Source: Colius striatus
Lineage: Eukaryota; Chordata; Aves; Coliiformes; Coliidae
DNA length: 64,000 nucleotides
Direction of reading: 5' to 3'
NCBI RefSeq assembly: GCF_028858725.1
Contig: NC_084759.1
Location: 174,265,770 to 174,329,769, forward strand
Below are positions 32,601-46,350 of the stretch, piece by piece (position 1 is the stretch's first letter; every line of letters starts with the position of its first letter). The translations under genes and the position numbers were made by a program. The notes beneath the pieces were generated by a model that saw only the letters and a program-made list of their open reading frames with translations, was not told where the DNA came from and ran no database searches.

Positions 32601-35600
32601 TTCCATCTTGTACAACTGTTACCTTCGTTTTTTTTTCCTTTTAATGTTGGTGCACTCACAGAGCAATTTTTAATACCCATATCTTCAGGTACTTTTCTTG
32701 CTTTCCTCTTGATTCTGTTACAGTTCCTGTGTTCTCTTGTTACTTTTACTTATTTAATAATCTGTCCTCGTTTCCATTACTTGTATGTTTTTCTCTTCTG
32801 AGTTTGTTGAAGAGATCTTGGTCAGGTTGGCCTCTTTTTGCATGTGCTGTGCTTTCTTTGTTATCTTGATTGCATTTACTTGGGAACTGCAAAGTCTTTT
32901 CTACCCTTTTCCACCTTTTAGATTTTCTTCTCTTTGAACCTTACTAAGAAGTGTTAGAATAGAGGAAGAAGCAGAGAGAAGACTGAGTGTGTGAAGCTTT
33001 CAAAGGTGCATTTAGCTGCTGCAGTATCCAGACAGCTTGAGATTGCATTCAGTGTTGGAAGCTAAGAATTTGGGACATTAAATATAGATCTTTTCATCCT
33101 GTCCTGTCCACCTGTGTCCAACCTGATGGCAACTGTAAGCGAAGGAGGCCGTGCCTGTCTTCTGCCACTAGGTTTATTTATATTTTCTTTCAGTAAGTTA
33201 GTGCTTTTCTATGAATAGCGAGAAGGGCCTTTCTAAAAGCATAAGGCTGCACCTTTAGTGCGTGTCTCTCCAGGTAAGATTCACCCTGTATCTTTGTAGC
33301 AGCTGTCAAACACACTTTTTTTCTTTCTCTGATCTTACAGAGCTGATGGTGTTCTGAACTGCATCATGTAACTATTGCCTTTGGGTGATGCTTTAGTAAC
33401 TTCCTTGAGAGTCTAAGGGTTGTGTTACTCAGGGGACAGAATTGCCCTGCAAATTCCTTTGTTGTTGATTATCCCTGAGAAAGCAGGAAACTAGTCGGAC
33501 TTCTCAGGAATGCATCCTAAGTTTGAATCTAGTCTTCATTTGGTATTGGCAGGCACAAGACTGCCAAATTCATTTAGTGATTAAGCTGTCCTTACCTGCT
33601 TTGCTGGTTAGACTTAGGGAAAATACAACTTTTGGAACAGAAGGTGCAATAGTGTTTTTCACTGTTGTCACATCTCTTTAAATGTGCAGTTCAGCCTGAT
33701 TACAGCAGTGAAGTTGTGTGGGTTTTATGCATCTGTTCCTTTTCCTTTGTGCTATCTCACATTAACTGTTTGTGTTGGATCTTTCTTGTTACATCTGTCA
33801 CCGTATGCCAATTCCCTCTTTCTGAATTTCAGTAGTCCTTTTTTCTGTGCCCTTTCTGGTTTCTGTCAGGTTCAAAACATTGTGTTCTCCACTGCCTACC
33901 CTCTCCTGTCATCAGGTGCATACAGCTTAGCCTGTCTAAGTGTCACTTGAAGACTCCTTTTAGTGTTCTAAAACAAAACTCTTTGTTTATTGAAAGCTTC
34001 TTCCAACAGGTCTGCTTCTTCTGGGCTCCATTTTGTAGGAATATTTCCCTCCAATGTCTTGCTGTATAAAATGAAGCAAGTATTGCATAGAGACCAAGGG
34101 AATTACTTTTGTCTTTTTTCTCTTTACTTCCTCTTCAAGTGGTTTCTGAGTTCAGTTGTGATTGAATACGCTGGAATCTTCTACTTTCTTAATAGTAGCA
34201 GAAAATAGCATTTGCTTTCCAGACTTCAGACTTTCCAATCTCCCTTCAGCAGTTGTTGCATTAATAAAGTTTAAGGTGACAGGGTAAAATACAAATTTCA
34301 TTCCTTGTTCCTTTATATCAAATCAGTCTACCTGGGTTTTAAAGCAAGTGTACCATTAGGCACAAATACTGGTTACATTAACTGAGTATACAAGAGTCTT
34401 CCTTGTCCTGATATCTGATGAAATAGGACAGATTCACATTCAGTGTAAACTACTAAAGTCCTATTTTTTGGCTACATGTTTGGATAGATCTGCCACGGTG
34501 AGCTGAGCAGCAGATCAGAGCCTAAGTCAGGAAATCCACAGGAAAAGAAAAACAACCCCCAGATTTTTTGCCTTTCTATGTACTAGAGGAATGATTACTT
34601 GTACTTCAAGATGTAAGGGCATCTACTCAGACGGATTCTTCCCTAAAGAATCAACTGTCTGTACAAATATCACAGAAAACAGAGAAGGATTAAATGATTG
34701 ATTTGTCAAACTGGGATTGTGATGGGATAATAGTATCTGGCTCCTTAAGTCAAAATCAGGTGTCTTTCTGGCTACGCCAGACTGAGCGCTGGATTTGACA
34801 AGTAGTGCTTAAGTTTGGTTTATAATGAATTGCCATCACTTTTGAAAAAGTCAGGAACACTTTGCTGACTTCAGGAAAGTGTACTCTAGAGTCTTTGTTG
34901 GGAAGTGGAAATGCTGCCAACTTTTTCTAAAATAGCCTCAAGTTCTGATTGTCCAGATAAATAATGAGCAACTGCTGTGCGCCACAGCCTGTGTGTAAAT
35001 ACAACTGTGTAGCACATGAACCTTGAGAGCTCCAATTCTGTCCTTGGTGTTTAAGATTTCTTTGCATTTTGTGATTGGATTCTGGTACTTGTGAAAATTA
35101 GCAGGATTGTCACAGGGTTACATCTTACTAAATGCAGTATTTGAATGAAACTGAGCGTGCTTTTAACAGATGGGTAAAAACATCTTAGGGAATATTTTCT
35201 GTGCAATCTGTAACAAAGCAGGACATGAAATAAATACTTAAGAATTTGTCAGATCTCTTGAGACTTTCTTCTGCTTCATATTTCATTCTTCTGTGGACAA
35301 GCTTCTCTGATTGATTGGTAAAGCTGGCATCTCTCACCCAAAAATCTGCAAGCATTTATTGAGCTTAAGACGAATATAATCTTTGTTTAAATTATTACCA
35401 TCCCTAGACTGTAAAACTAAAGCAAGAAAGAGAAGTTGATTCATTCATTGCACTGGTCACCGTCAGGTTTGGCTTGATCTGACCTTGAGAGCCCTTGTCC
35501 TGTGAGCCACCTCCAGCTGCATTTGAAATACTGTTGCAAGTGCCTCAATGGTACAGAGGGGTACAGACCCCACAGCAAATGGGATTTTCAGTGGCTGGAG

Positions 35601-38149
35601 CTTTTCTGAGGAGCTGAGGAACAACTTCTACCCCATTTGTCTTAGACTTCCAAGCTGCCATCTGGGTACAAGAAGTGGTCTGCAGTTTGATTAACTGTTT
35701 GCCTGCTTTGTTCACAGTGTAACTATGTTGCGTGCTTGGAAATGCCTATCCCTGGGAGTCACTGGGGCTCTGCTTCTGGTTGTCTCTCTGGATTTCACAG
35801 AGCCTCAGCTGAGGCAGATGCCTTGTTGGTCTCATAAAGGGACTTGTACCAGCAGCTTGTGGGCACTGGCTGATGGTGGTACAGTGGGAGTCCTTTCTCC
35901 AGGAGTTTGCAATCCAAACAGGCAGCTTGTGGCATAGTCTCCCTACTGTTGGACACGTGGGACTGAATGTCTGGAGAGGCTGAGGAGAGGCTTCTCTTTT
36001 AGAAGCAAAACCTTTTCTTTGGGTGGTCTGAACTGATGAGATGTGTTTTCCCTCACAAGGAATGGGAAGGCCAGGGCTGCCCAGCTTAGAGGGGTGAGGG
36101 ATGGCTCCCTCTCTTGGCTGTGATGGAGATGGGGCCATCAGCTGACACAGTACATCCATCTGGGATGCAGAAGTGGATGTGTTTTGCCAGGGTGAATTCC
36201 AGCTCATTCCCAGTGTAGCAGGAACTCAGTGACTGGGAGGTGAAGGAGGCATGATTCTCAGTTTCACAGGATCAATGTGTTTTTAAGACTTTCGATGATT
36301 CAACCTTGATTTCAGTATTCAATGTTTTCAATATTTTTCTCTACTTCAGTGAAATCTAAACATGAATTAATGTTTTTAACATGAGATTTGGAGAAGCCAG
36401 GAAATGAACAAACCTTACTAGCTCTTTTTGAGCCCTAGGTTTGTTATAGTAACTTCAGCTTGCTTTCATCTCTCAGAATTACATTTTGTCCTTATCTTTG
36501 TCCTTTCCTGCTTTTGCCTGTCACACACCGGGTTTATGTGAAGCCAGCTGTACTGAGGATGGATTCCTGCGGTCAGTGTTCCCATTATCAGGTTTTGTCA
36601 GAACAGCTCTGCTGGTTCAGAAGCAAAGAAATTTGGCTTGATCAGGATACCCATGTGCTGCATATAAAACACCCAGAGAGTCTTAGTCTCTATTCCTAGC
36701 TGTTTTGTGCTGATAGAAAGGAGAGGCCACTGTACCACAGCACTAGAGCTCCAGTCTCAAGTCATTTTCTAAGGCTGCTTTCTCCAGCTACAGTAATGCT
36801 GATGCAAAATAACATTGCAGAGATCAGCTGCTGTGTTCAGAGACAGACTAGGGGTCTTGTTTGTTCCCGTTCAGCTACCTGGGGTAACAAGACAGAGCTC
36901 TTCATCTTAAGACTCTCAAACTGTAGAGCTTGATAAAGGAAGTTAGTTTCTTTTCCCCAGTTGTCTAATACATAAACTAAGACTTTTTCTAATCTTCATT
37001 CCCTTCTTCCCCCAATGATTCCTGTAGGCTGGTACTTGCCTGTGCTGTCATTGCCAGTTTCTGTTTGAATTTAGCCCACATGTTTGTCAGAGCAAGATGG
37101 ACATTTTGAATGGGTTTAATTAGATCAGGACAATAGACTGAAGCATCATTTTCAGGCACCTCACTGCATTCAGCCTCTCTGTGTACAGGGCTTCCCCAGG
37201 TACAGTACTGCACACTGACAAATATCAAAACTTAACAAGATGACTATTTCCACACTAATGAGCATCTGTTGAGAGATTGCCAAAGACACAACTGACAATT
37301 AGGTGCCCATATGCCACTGAATCTCAGGGAAAAAGCAGCTGCATTATACAGCCTGTGGGAGCAGTGCTAGGTCTGGCTTTGTTACAGACCACAGGAACAC
37401 TTGGACTAATCAGTGCCTGGGAAAAGAAAGGAAAGCAGGCAATGAAGTCTCTGACAAGACCAAGCCCTTTCATCAGTTGTGTCCATGATTGTAAGGAACT
37501 ATCCCATGTTGAGATTTGCTCCATTTCTGTGCATAGCCCAATGCCTCAAGCATGTTTCCAGAAATCAATTGTTGTTCTGTAAATTCAGGATTTTGTTTGT
37601 TAGCGTTTTGTGGGCTTTTTTATTTCAGCTTTATTGGTGAGGTAGGACTGTGCAGTTTGATCCTTCTGCTTATGCTTTTGCTTCTCTCTTAGGCTCTTGA
37701 AGGAGCAAAGCAGTTTTGATTAGTTTGAAAGTCAGGTGGAAAATTGAAAAGACACAGTCACAGAAGGTCTCTCTTTCAACAGAAATTGACTGTGTCACCC
37801 TGCTAGCTATAAAACCTTTCTCAAAGAGCTAATCTGCAAGTGTTGATAGTTTGGGGTTATTCTGTTATTACTGAAAGCTTTCTGGGTTTGCCACCCCAGT
37901 GTCTTGGGCCAAAAACTATTAGAGGAACTTCTATATGTCATCCATGGTTTGAAACATTTAGAAAGAACTTGATTTCCCTCAGGAAATATTTTTCAGATAA
38001 TTCTACTGATGATTCGTTTCTTAGGCAGCAGCAACAGCACGTGAGTGAGGGATAGACTAGTCTGTGACTCCTTCATGGGGTTTTTTTCTAGATTCTTATA
38101 AATCCTCTGTTCACTGGAGAAAAGATATTTCCAATAAATACTCTGCTAT
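29700..38149. other. Gene-free intergenic DNA downstream of RPAP3
   Basis: About 8.4 kb of AT-rich DNA. I see no splice-flanked conserved exon, RNA gene or clear repeat. A slightly GC-richer patch at 35.45-36.25 kb carries a 153-codon minus-strand frame that matches nothing I know. Confidence 0.6.
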
Positions 38150-38720
38150 AATTGCTCTTTTATTTTTTAGCCTGGCCTGTTTTTCCACCTCCTGTATGCT
38201 GCTTTTCTGCATCAGAGCTCTGCCATGAGCCAAGCCAGCTCCTGTTACACTCATCTGTCTTCCAGAATCTCCAGGAAGGCCCTGCCTGTGCTTGGAGGAT
38301 GCTGTCCTTAAAGTCTTGCCAACTCTCCTGAGATCTTTTCGGAGCTGCCCTGTGGGATCTCACCTACCACTTCTGTGAACAAGCAGTAGTCTGCTCACCT
38401 GGAGTTCAGGGTTAGTGCTGCACTGCACACTCTTCTCACTCTTGAAGGCACAAGGCACCTTGGACCCCATTATTATGTGGTCTCTACAGCCGTGGCTGCT
38501 ACTATCACATCCTCAGCTGCCTCTTACTTGTCTCCTTGCTGGAGAGTGTTACTCTGCTTGGCCCACTAAGTGCCTGTATAAAGAAGTTCTCCCTAATGCC
38601 TCCAGAAATCTTCTTCGAAACACGTGTCCTGCTGTGTTGCCCTTCCAGCAAGATGAAAGGAGGTTAAAGTGCCCCAAAGAACAAGGGTCTGGGATACAGA
38701 GGCTTGAAAGTGTCATCCTG
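38150..38720 (-). mobile_element. CR1 LINE fragment, endonuclease/linker region
   Basis: On the minus strand, ESWQDFKDSILQAQ matches the CR1 ORF2 segment after the endonuclease domain. The plus strand reads CTGCTGTGTTGCCCTTCCAG, which in reverse covers the CR1 GNTA-type region of the endonuclease. The fragment is frame-broken. It is the only piece of the CR1 5' half in the window. Confidence 0.8.
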
Positions 38721-41700
38721 CCACTGTGATACCATACTCACTGGTCTCTCTGATCCACGAGCCTGCACCCTTCCTTCTACAGACCTCAAGTGTTTGTTCA
38801 GCTGCAAGCCCAATTTTAAGTCTTTATCCAGGTGAAATTCCTCTCCTAAACTGTAGCTGCTGGCACTCAGAAAGATAAGCATGATCAAAAGTTTCCAAAA
38901 GTGAGGGCTGGGAGGGGGAGTCGAACTGACACAAAGCTTCTGTCCTGTCGCCATGCCCGTGTCCCTCACTCATGCTGTCACTGCTGCCTAAGAAACAAAT
39001 CATCGTGTGAAATTGCAATGCAACGGTGGAGCTGGAGCATCTAAGGTTTAAGAGGTAATTAGGAGGAGTGTTGCCTGAGTGTAAAGATGAAATTCTGTTC
39101 ACTGGCAGAAGAAGGTGAAAATATTTTCTCCTGATAGGGTAAGGAAACTAGGCATGCAGGAGAGTTGGGGCAGAGGGCAGGGTGCTGAACTTTCCAGTAG
39201 AGTGAGAGATTCTTGCAGGAGCTAGATGAAAACTGAGAATTTGGAGGGAAAATCCTCAAAGCAACTTTTGGTCTCATGTTATAGCTAACAGTATTAGTCA
39301 CTGAAGATTGTATTTGATGAAATTTGCATGAAATATCCATTTCCCTTCCTAATTACAGAGCTGGCATAATGATTCAAGAATATCCACTGACTATTTATGA
39401 AGTGAATTTTGCGAAGGGAAAATTGCTGTGAACAATGTTTGATTTGTTTAATTTATTTGACAAGCTTTGAGTCTGACCCATCTTGGGGGCAAAGAAATGC
39501 TGACAGAGGAAAATGGAGCACAAGGCCTTTATCTTCACCAAATTATTTCTGCCAGCAAAGAAAGTCTTTGGCTCTTAATTTATTTCAGTCCCAGCCTGAT
39601 GTTTGTTTCCTATCACACAATCCTGAGTCATCTGACTTGTCATACAGGATCACGGTTGCTTTTTCCTCTTCAGCCTAATGCTAAAAATGAGAATCTTGAT
39701 TCCCTTCCGTACCTGACAGGCTACTGATGAGGCCTATTTTGACAGGGATTTTTGGAACTGCACAGAATTGCCATAAAATCCAGTATCAGGGAAAATGATC
39801 ACCCCAGACAGCAGAGGCACAAACTAGAAATAGGTCTTCCAGGCTAACATGTCATAGGACATCGCTGTTGCTGTTAGAGTAGCCAGGGTGGTTAGACATG
39901 CAGGGAGGATGTAAATGCCAGTGTAAACAGATAGAAAGGGACAGTAGTGGCCAACCCTTGGCTCATGAGCAGCTTATCTTCCATGAAATGACACACTGGC
40001 ATTCTTCAGAGCCAAAGGAAATAAAAAAAAGTGAGAAGAGATACACATCTTCCTGCCCTGACAGGAAAAGCAAAGTTTGTCACAACTCCTTCTTTTTTCT
40101 GCCCTGATTTATCCCAGACTCATTGGGATGCCACAACAGCTGATGCAGATTTCTTCTGATCCCTGCTTCTTTCTCTTAGACTTTCTCTTGTAGGTATTGA
40201 TTAATGGATAAATAGGATGCATTGGTTCTACTGAGCCTACTGATCATGGAAACAATGATCCTTGAAAGAATATGAGTAGAATTACAAAGTCAAGCACTCA
40301 AAAGGCTCAAAATGTCAATTATGCCCAAAGTGATACTTAACCTTTATTCAGCCTATTTGTGTATTTTTAATACCATGGTATAGTCTTTAATTACATGCCA
40401 CCCAGTTTCTTGCCTGTGGCAAGAATGTTCCTGTGGACTGCTTGAAACACTATAGCTTTGGTTTTTTTTCAGGAAGATTTTTGTGCCTGTGTTTAGCCAT
40501 CGAGAGGGCAACCTATCATTTCTGCAACACACTTCATGCTTTTACACTTTTCCTAATACAGTTGTGCAAAAAAAATCCAACAATGAGTTGCAGCTTCAGA
40601 GACGAAAGTAAAGTGAGACTAGTGGCTCTTGTTCAGCTGGCTGTTAAAAATTTCATGATAGCATTGATGCCACCCACACAGGCAGTTACTCTATTCTCCC
40701 TGTTGACGTACTGTTCTGTTTCCTGGCTGTTTGGCAACAGAAGCACTTGTCTGACAGACAGACAAACAGACCTCTATGAGTCTGCTGGTTCAGCTGGACT
40801 ATATTCCACATAGTATTTTCTTTATGTTAGACAGACTTAGAAATGAAAAGTCACTGTAAAACCTACAGCATCAATATATTTTAGATCATTTTTTGAGTAC
40901 TTTGCCCTTACAGACCTGCAAAATTTTTCTCTCAGTTCATTTTTGTTGCTCTTAATCCTCTAGTTCTCCTTCCTACTTTTCTTTTATTCATAAGTGCTAA
41001 TTAACTGTGCCTATGAGCTGTAACACTTTCCTAATGAACAAGACACGGACTTGGTGAAAGTACCTCAAAAACCGTGGAAGGAACAGCTTCCAGCTGAGCC
41101 AAACCCAGCACATTTCCTGGTGTCGGCCAGGCAGGGAGAGACAGGCTAGGTTTAACAGCCTCTTGGAGAGCTGCCATTGCTGTGCAATTAAAGGAAAGCC
41201 TGCAGGCAACAAGAGCATCGATGCTCTGCAGTGGCAGCAGCAAGGGGGTGAGTGGATGGCTGCAAGCTACACAGGTGAGAGTGTGCTGGGATGAGAGGCA
41301 CTTTCTAGCAGCCTACTGAAGCTGCCCCAGTTCTAGCTTGTAACATCATCCTCCAACGTTGCCTGCAATTACTCCATGATCAGGAAAAAAGGGAAAAAAA
41401 TGAGGACAGGATGAAAGGAAAATATTGGAGGGAAGAACCATCTCAGTAGGAATATGTGGAGTCAGTGTAACTGGAGGTGCATGGGAGTGCATTCAGAGGA
41501 AGGCATGGAGAGGAAGGATTCATCCTTTCTGGGAAAAGGTAAAATAGGAGAAATGGGTTAATTTACTGCCTCCACTCTGACAGCAAATGAGATAGGTCTG
41601 TATTTCCATCTCTTCTCTTGCAGGCAGAATCAAAACCAAAATACTTCTTCAGAGCTTTTAGATTCTGCAACATAACAACCAAAAAATGGCACTAGGAAGA

Positions 41701-44700
41701 AATCATCTAATTGACACTGCTGCTTTTTTTTATTTTTTATTTTTTGATGAAAGACCACATTGGACAGTCTTTACAGTGTAAGCTTAAATACAAGTAATGG
41801 GAAAGAGAGAATAAAAATGGTCTTCCATTTGGAGAAATTAAAATCTTTTTGTATAATAACAAATGAAATTGTTGTTAGGAATCATTGTCTAAGGGAGGAA
41901 AAAAGAAAGGATGTTTGATTTGCAAAAGTTCCTTCTTATCATTCATGGCAAATGAAGCAAATGTAGGGTTTTTTACATGAAGGAACAATCTTCAACTGTC
42001 TTGAGCTGTTATGCCCTCCATTTAGCCCAGAGGCCAAATGAGAATGAATGTTTTGTAAAAGCAAGAATGAATGATTTGTAAAATACCCAGAGGTTGAGGG
42101 AAAGCTTTGGGAATTAAGCTGCATAGGGCTGAAAAATGCCTGTCCTAAACTTCTCCATTTCTTCCACTTTGCCCACAGAAGAGGATCTGGACAAAAGCTG
42201 GAAACAGCATCTCTCAGTCTGAGCTCACTCTTTCTGTATGGAGAGCGGCCACTGTACCATGCAGCTGCAAGGAGGGAAGGAGGCTGCTTGTGGGCTTTAA
42301 AGGAGAACCTGGCCCCCATCTTTGACTGTCAGAGCAGCATCAGAGTTTTTGTACCCTCACGCTCATTGAAATCACAGCAATTCTTCCTGTGGAAAGGCAA
42401 GTCTGCTAAACACAAAGAATGAGTGAAAGACATTTTTTTTTCATCATAGAGCTGTATGTCAGAGATTCCTCTCACCAGCTGAAAGTATCCAATAGCATAT
42501 ACAGCACATGTATTTTCCTTCTGTGGTTTTAATTTTTTTTCCCTCATTGAAATTCACCTTGTGAAAGAATGACAAAGATGGACTTTTACATGATTCTTTG
42601 CTGCTTCTTTGGACTGTATACTGCAGTCTTGTTCATGACGCAAAGAAAAACAAGGTTATAGCAACACTAATTTTCCTTCATAATACTCCTTCATCTGTGA
42701 GCATAAAAGAAAGAAAAGCAAAGCAATAAATTGCCTTACAGAATAGCTTTCACTAAAAGGGTCTTTATGCTAAAGAGAAAAAGAAAGATGAGGTTAAGAA
42801 TGTGTGGTCACAGCAAAAGGTACACTGTGACTTTCTGTTTGATTGGCAGACTGTGCTGCAAAAGCCAGCATTAAACCTAATTTAGGAAGGAAACACACAG
42901 GGAGGAATATCTAGTCAGAATAACCTGACTGCCTGACTCATGATTACATTTGTAGCCTGTAATTTTTTTCTAAATCATCTCTAAGAGCAAGAAAAATACA
43001 AAAATATTATTAAAAAAACCTCCAAAACGTGCCTGCAGAAAAAACTGACATAATGAAAACAGCAACAAAAATAATAGAAGCAAATCAGGCTGAGCACAGC
43101 TCAGTGCTCCCAAAAGCCCAGGCTTTGAAAGGGAATTGGGATTAAAAAAGAAAAAAAGCCTGTTTTTTTCTTTTTCAAACTGTTCTACACTCAGCCTGCT
43201 TGACAACTTGCACGTTGTAAGCATGTATTTTGCTATTTTACATTCTTATTTAGGAGGAAGGCGTTAAAATTCAAATATTCCTGCTGGAATCTCTCATTGT
43301 CTAGTAATTCAGTGGTTTAATTATTGAAACGTTTGAAATTTATATTCAGGAGATGCAGCAGCGTGGTGGTGATTTCAAGGGTGTGATATATGTGTATTGT
43401 TGGAGGTAGAGGAAAAAGGAACAGTTATCAGTCATGTTGGCCCCTCTGTGTACAACAGTGGTGAGGAGAGAGTTTTTCTGGTGGTCTAACAACCCAGAGA
43501 AGCTTTGGGACCCAAATTACTGTATCAGATCCTTCTGTTCCTCTTTATGGGGTAAAATTTCTTCAGCAAAACAATGTTGAATGTTGACAACCATCTGAAG
43601 TTCCTCACAGTGGATTCATGCAGTCCACAAAAACCTGGACAGGATAAAGTTGCGCAACACTAACCTGATGCAGAAACCAGTTTAGACTATTTTTTTATTA
43701 ACCCTAGCAACATAACTTGATCCTTTCTCTTGACCCAAGGGAAAACTTCATCTCCCTTATGCACTCCTGAAGACCGCAGTGAATGAACACCAAAAGAGGA
43801 AACAGGTTTAAGTTCCTGCCTCCATCCTTATAGTACAAATAAGTTTCCTAGAACATCATGGGACAGTGAGTCATGAATCCCTTAGAATATTCCACATTGC
43901 ATGACCTAAGTAATGTAATTTTACTAACAGTAAAATTTCTGATTTGTATGAAAATGGGAATTTCAATGCCTCACATCTCTTTAACACTTGGTGAAAGGAA
44001 TTTCTCTTACATTTTTGCATGCAGAGAGAAACACCTTCAATAGGCAATACTGTTGGAGACACATTTCTCCTTTTGCCACCTCAAAAATAATGTACAGTCT
44101 GGTGAGGTACAGCAGAAAGTGCAAACTTAGGCAGATGGGAAACTGGAATTTAGCTTTATACCATCCCAGGTATGTTTGTCCTGACTATTGGATTGTTTAC
44201 TATGTCAAACAGAAGATGTCCTACTCTGACATGTTTTTAGAATGAGAATGAATTACTATAAAGGTGTTTTAAAGGCACTGAGATCAGAAACCTAATGAAT
44301 GTAAATCCTAGACAGAAACAAAATTCTCAACTGAATGTTAGGTACTGCTGTCTTCAAGGAAGTAGAGCTTAAGATATACCTCTTTCTGCACTGTTTAATA
44401 AGTGTTTGAGAAGTTTCTCTTCCCTTTTTGTCCAGACAACAAACAAACTGGTAAAAACTAAGAGATAACTCAGAAATACTGTCTGTGTAGGGACATTGTC
44501 TTCATTGCAATTAAGATTTCCAAGAAGATAAGACTACCAGTCACCTCAAGCACTTGTAGGGCACGAATCATTGTCTATTTTGAAAAAGCGTGAGAGAACA
44601 TGGTAGAATACAAAGAATACAAAGCTTGGTCTCTTTCCATCTGCTGAGAACAAACTTCATAACTAGTTCATAACTGCATAGATACTAGATTGATTGGTGG

Positions 44701-45754
44701 GCCGGATATCAAGTGTAAAGCCTTATGCTAAAACTCAGGCTGCTGATGGAAAACAAAACATGATGTTATCTGCAGAAATCTCCTTGCCCAATATTAGCTG
44801 TATCTTCAACAGTCGATCTTGGTGTGCATATTGCTTTTCTAGTTTAGGTGTGTTTGATGCTGTCTTTCTCCCCTATCTCACTCCTTCCTCTTGTGGAAAT
44901 TGCAGATTCAAGGCAAAAGGAACACACAGCAGTTTCCAGGGAGACCTCCAATCTCGATGGTCAAATCCCAAACTACCAGTTTGTGGTGATCCTTTACAGG
45001 AGAACCACTTAAAATCATTTTCTTAGGGAAATCACTGAGTTCTCCACTTGAATCGTAGCACAAAGTCCACATTGTCAGGGTAGATTCTCACATCTGTCTC
45101 TGATAATAGACAAGGAAGAGGGCTGATGGAAAATTGACAATGTGCTGTGGACAAGAGTTTTTATTGCCCAATGTGTTTTCAGGCACAATAGGAATCCATG
45201 CACAGACATAAATTAACAGGAAGAGAAAATATCTTGGTATCAAAGCCACCTTCAGTGAGTTAGAGAGACTCAATGCCAGCTCAAATATAGCACAACGAGC
45301 AGATGTCTTTACTATAGTAGGCATACTGAGACCTCCCTGGATTCACAGTGACAGCATAGAATTCACTGTTGCTTTCATTCAAGAATTCTAGCAAAAGTCT
45401 GTTGCTACCACTCAGCTTTTATATAAGCATGGGAGACTGTAACACTCCCTCACAATGAGAAATCGGCAGTAAAGACAGAAAGGAATAGGAGGAATTAAAG
45501 GAGGAAGGAAGCAATTTCCAATCTTCCTCTTCAATCTAGTCTTCCTCATGTGGAAGGATGCAAAATTCCTTGTAGCTAAACTCAGAAGATGTAGACTTGA
45601 TGTGCTGGCTCATAGCTGGGGCTAATAGTATTCACTGTCTTTAGCTGAACAAGGCAGTAGAATGCATGATCAAGAAAATAGCAAATGGCATGTAGTGAGG
45701 ATCGCAGTCGACATACCAAAGGACAAAGCTGCTATTTGAAGAGACTTCAACATC
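38721..45754. other. Gene-free intergenic DNA
   Basis: Seven kilobases of AT-rich sequence with A- and T-runs. No exon, RNA gene or repeat family recognised. The block at 41.03-41.26 kb is GC-richer and has two overlapping short open frames, which look like chance. Confidence 0.55.
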
Positions 45755-46350
45755 TGGAAGAATGAACTGGCAGAAGCCTCATGAAGTTAAGCATGACAAA
45801 AGCACCTGGAATGGAATAAGCCTGTGCAACAACACAGACTCTTCATTAGCTGGCTAGAAAACACTTTGCAGAAAAGGACCTGTGAAATGCTGTCCTGATG
45901 GACAAGTTGACCAATGAGTCATCAATGTGTACTTGTGAAGAAGGCCAGCCTCATAAGGTATTAGCAAGAATGCAGCTAGCAGGTCAAGGAAATGACTCTT
46001 CATCTCTATTTGGAGGTTATGGGGTTGCAATTATCCTCCTGGGTCCATCTGTGGGTTTTAAAGTACAAGAAACATCAACAAGATGAAGAAAGTTCAATAG
46101 AAGGCCCCCAGACTGGTTGGGGCTGAATCACTCGACCTATGAGGAGTGGCTGAGGGACCTGGGCTGGTTCAACTTGGAGCTTCAGGGGCATCTAGTTCCT
46201 GCCTTCAGCTGCCTAAAAGCTAGTTGCAGAAACGGTGGAACCATACACTTCTCATAGCTGCACAAAAATGTCTCTTCCCTAATAGAGCAAGAGGTAATGG
46301 ATGCAAGTTTTAACAAGACAAATTTCAATTGCTTACATTGAAAAAAAATG
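45755..46350 (+). mobile_element. CR1 LINE fragment, plus orientation
   Basis: CTCATGAAGTTAAGCATGAC, GCAGAAAAGGACCTGTGAAA, GTTGACCAATGAGTCATCAA, GAGGAGTGGCTGAGGGACCT and GAGCAAGAGGTAATGGATGC appear in the order of the CR1 ORF2 C-terminal part. Many indels break the frame. Confidence 0.8.

Noticed and set aside
38415-38729. 104-codon plus-strand frame
   Set aside because: It is antisense to the CR1 endonuclease-region fragment on the minus strand.
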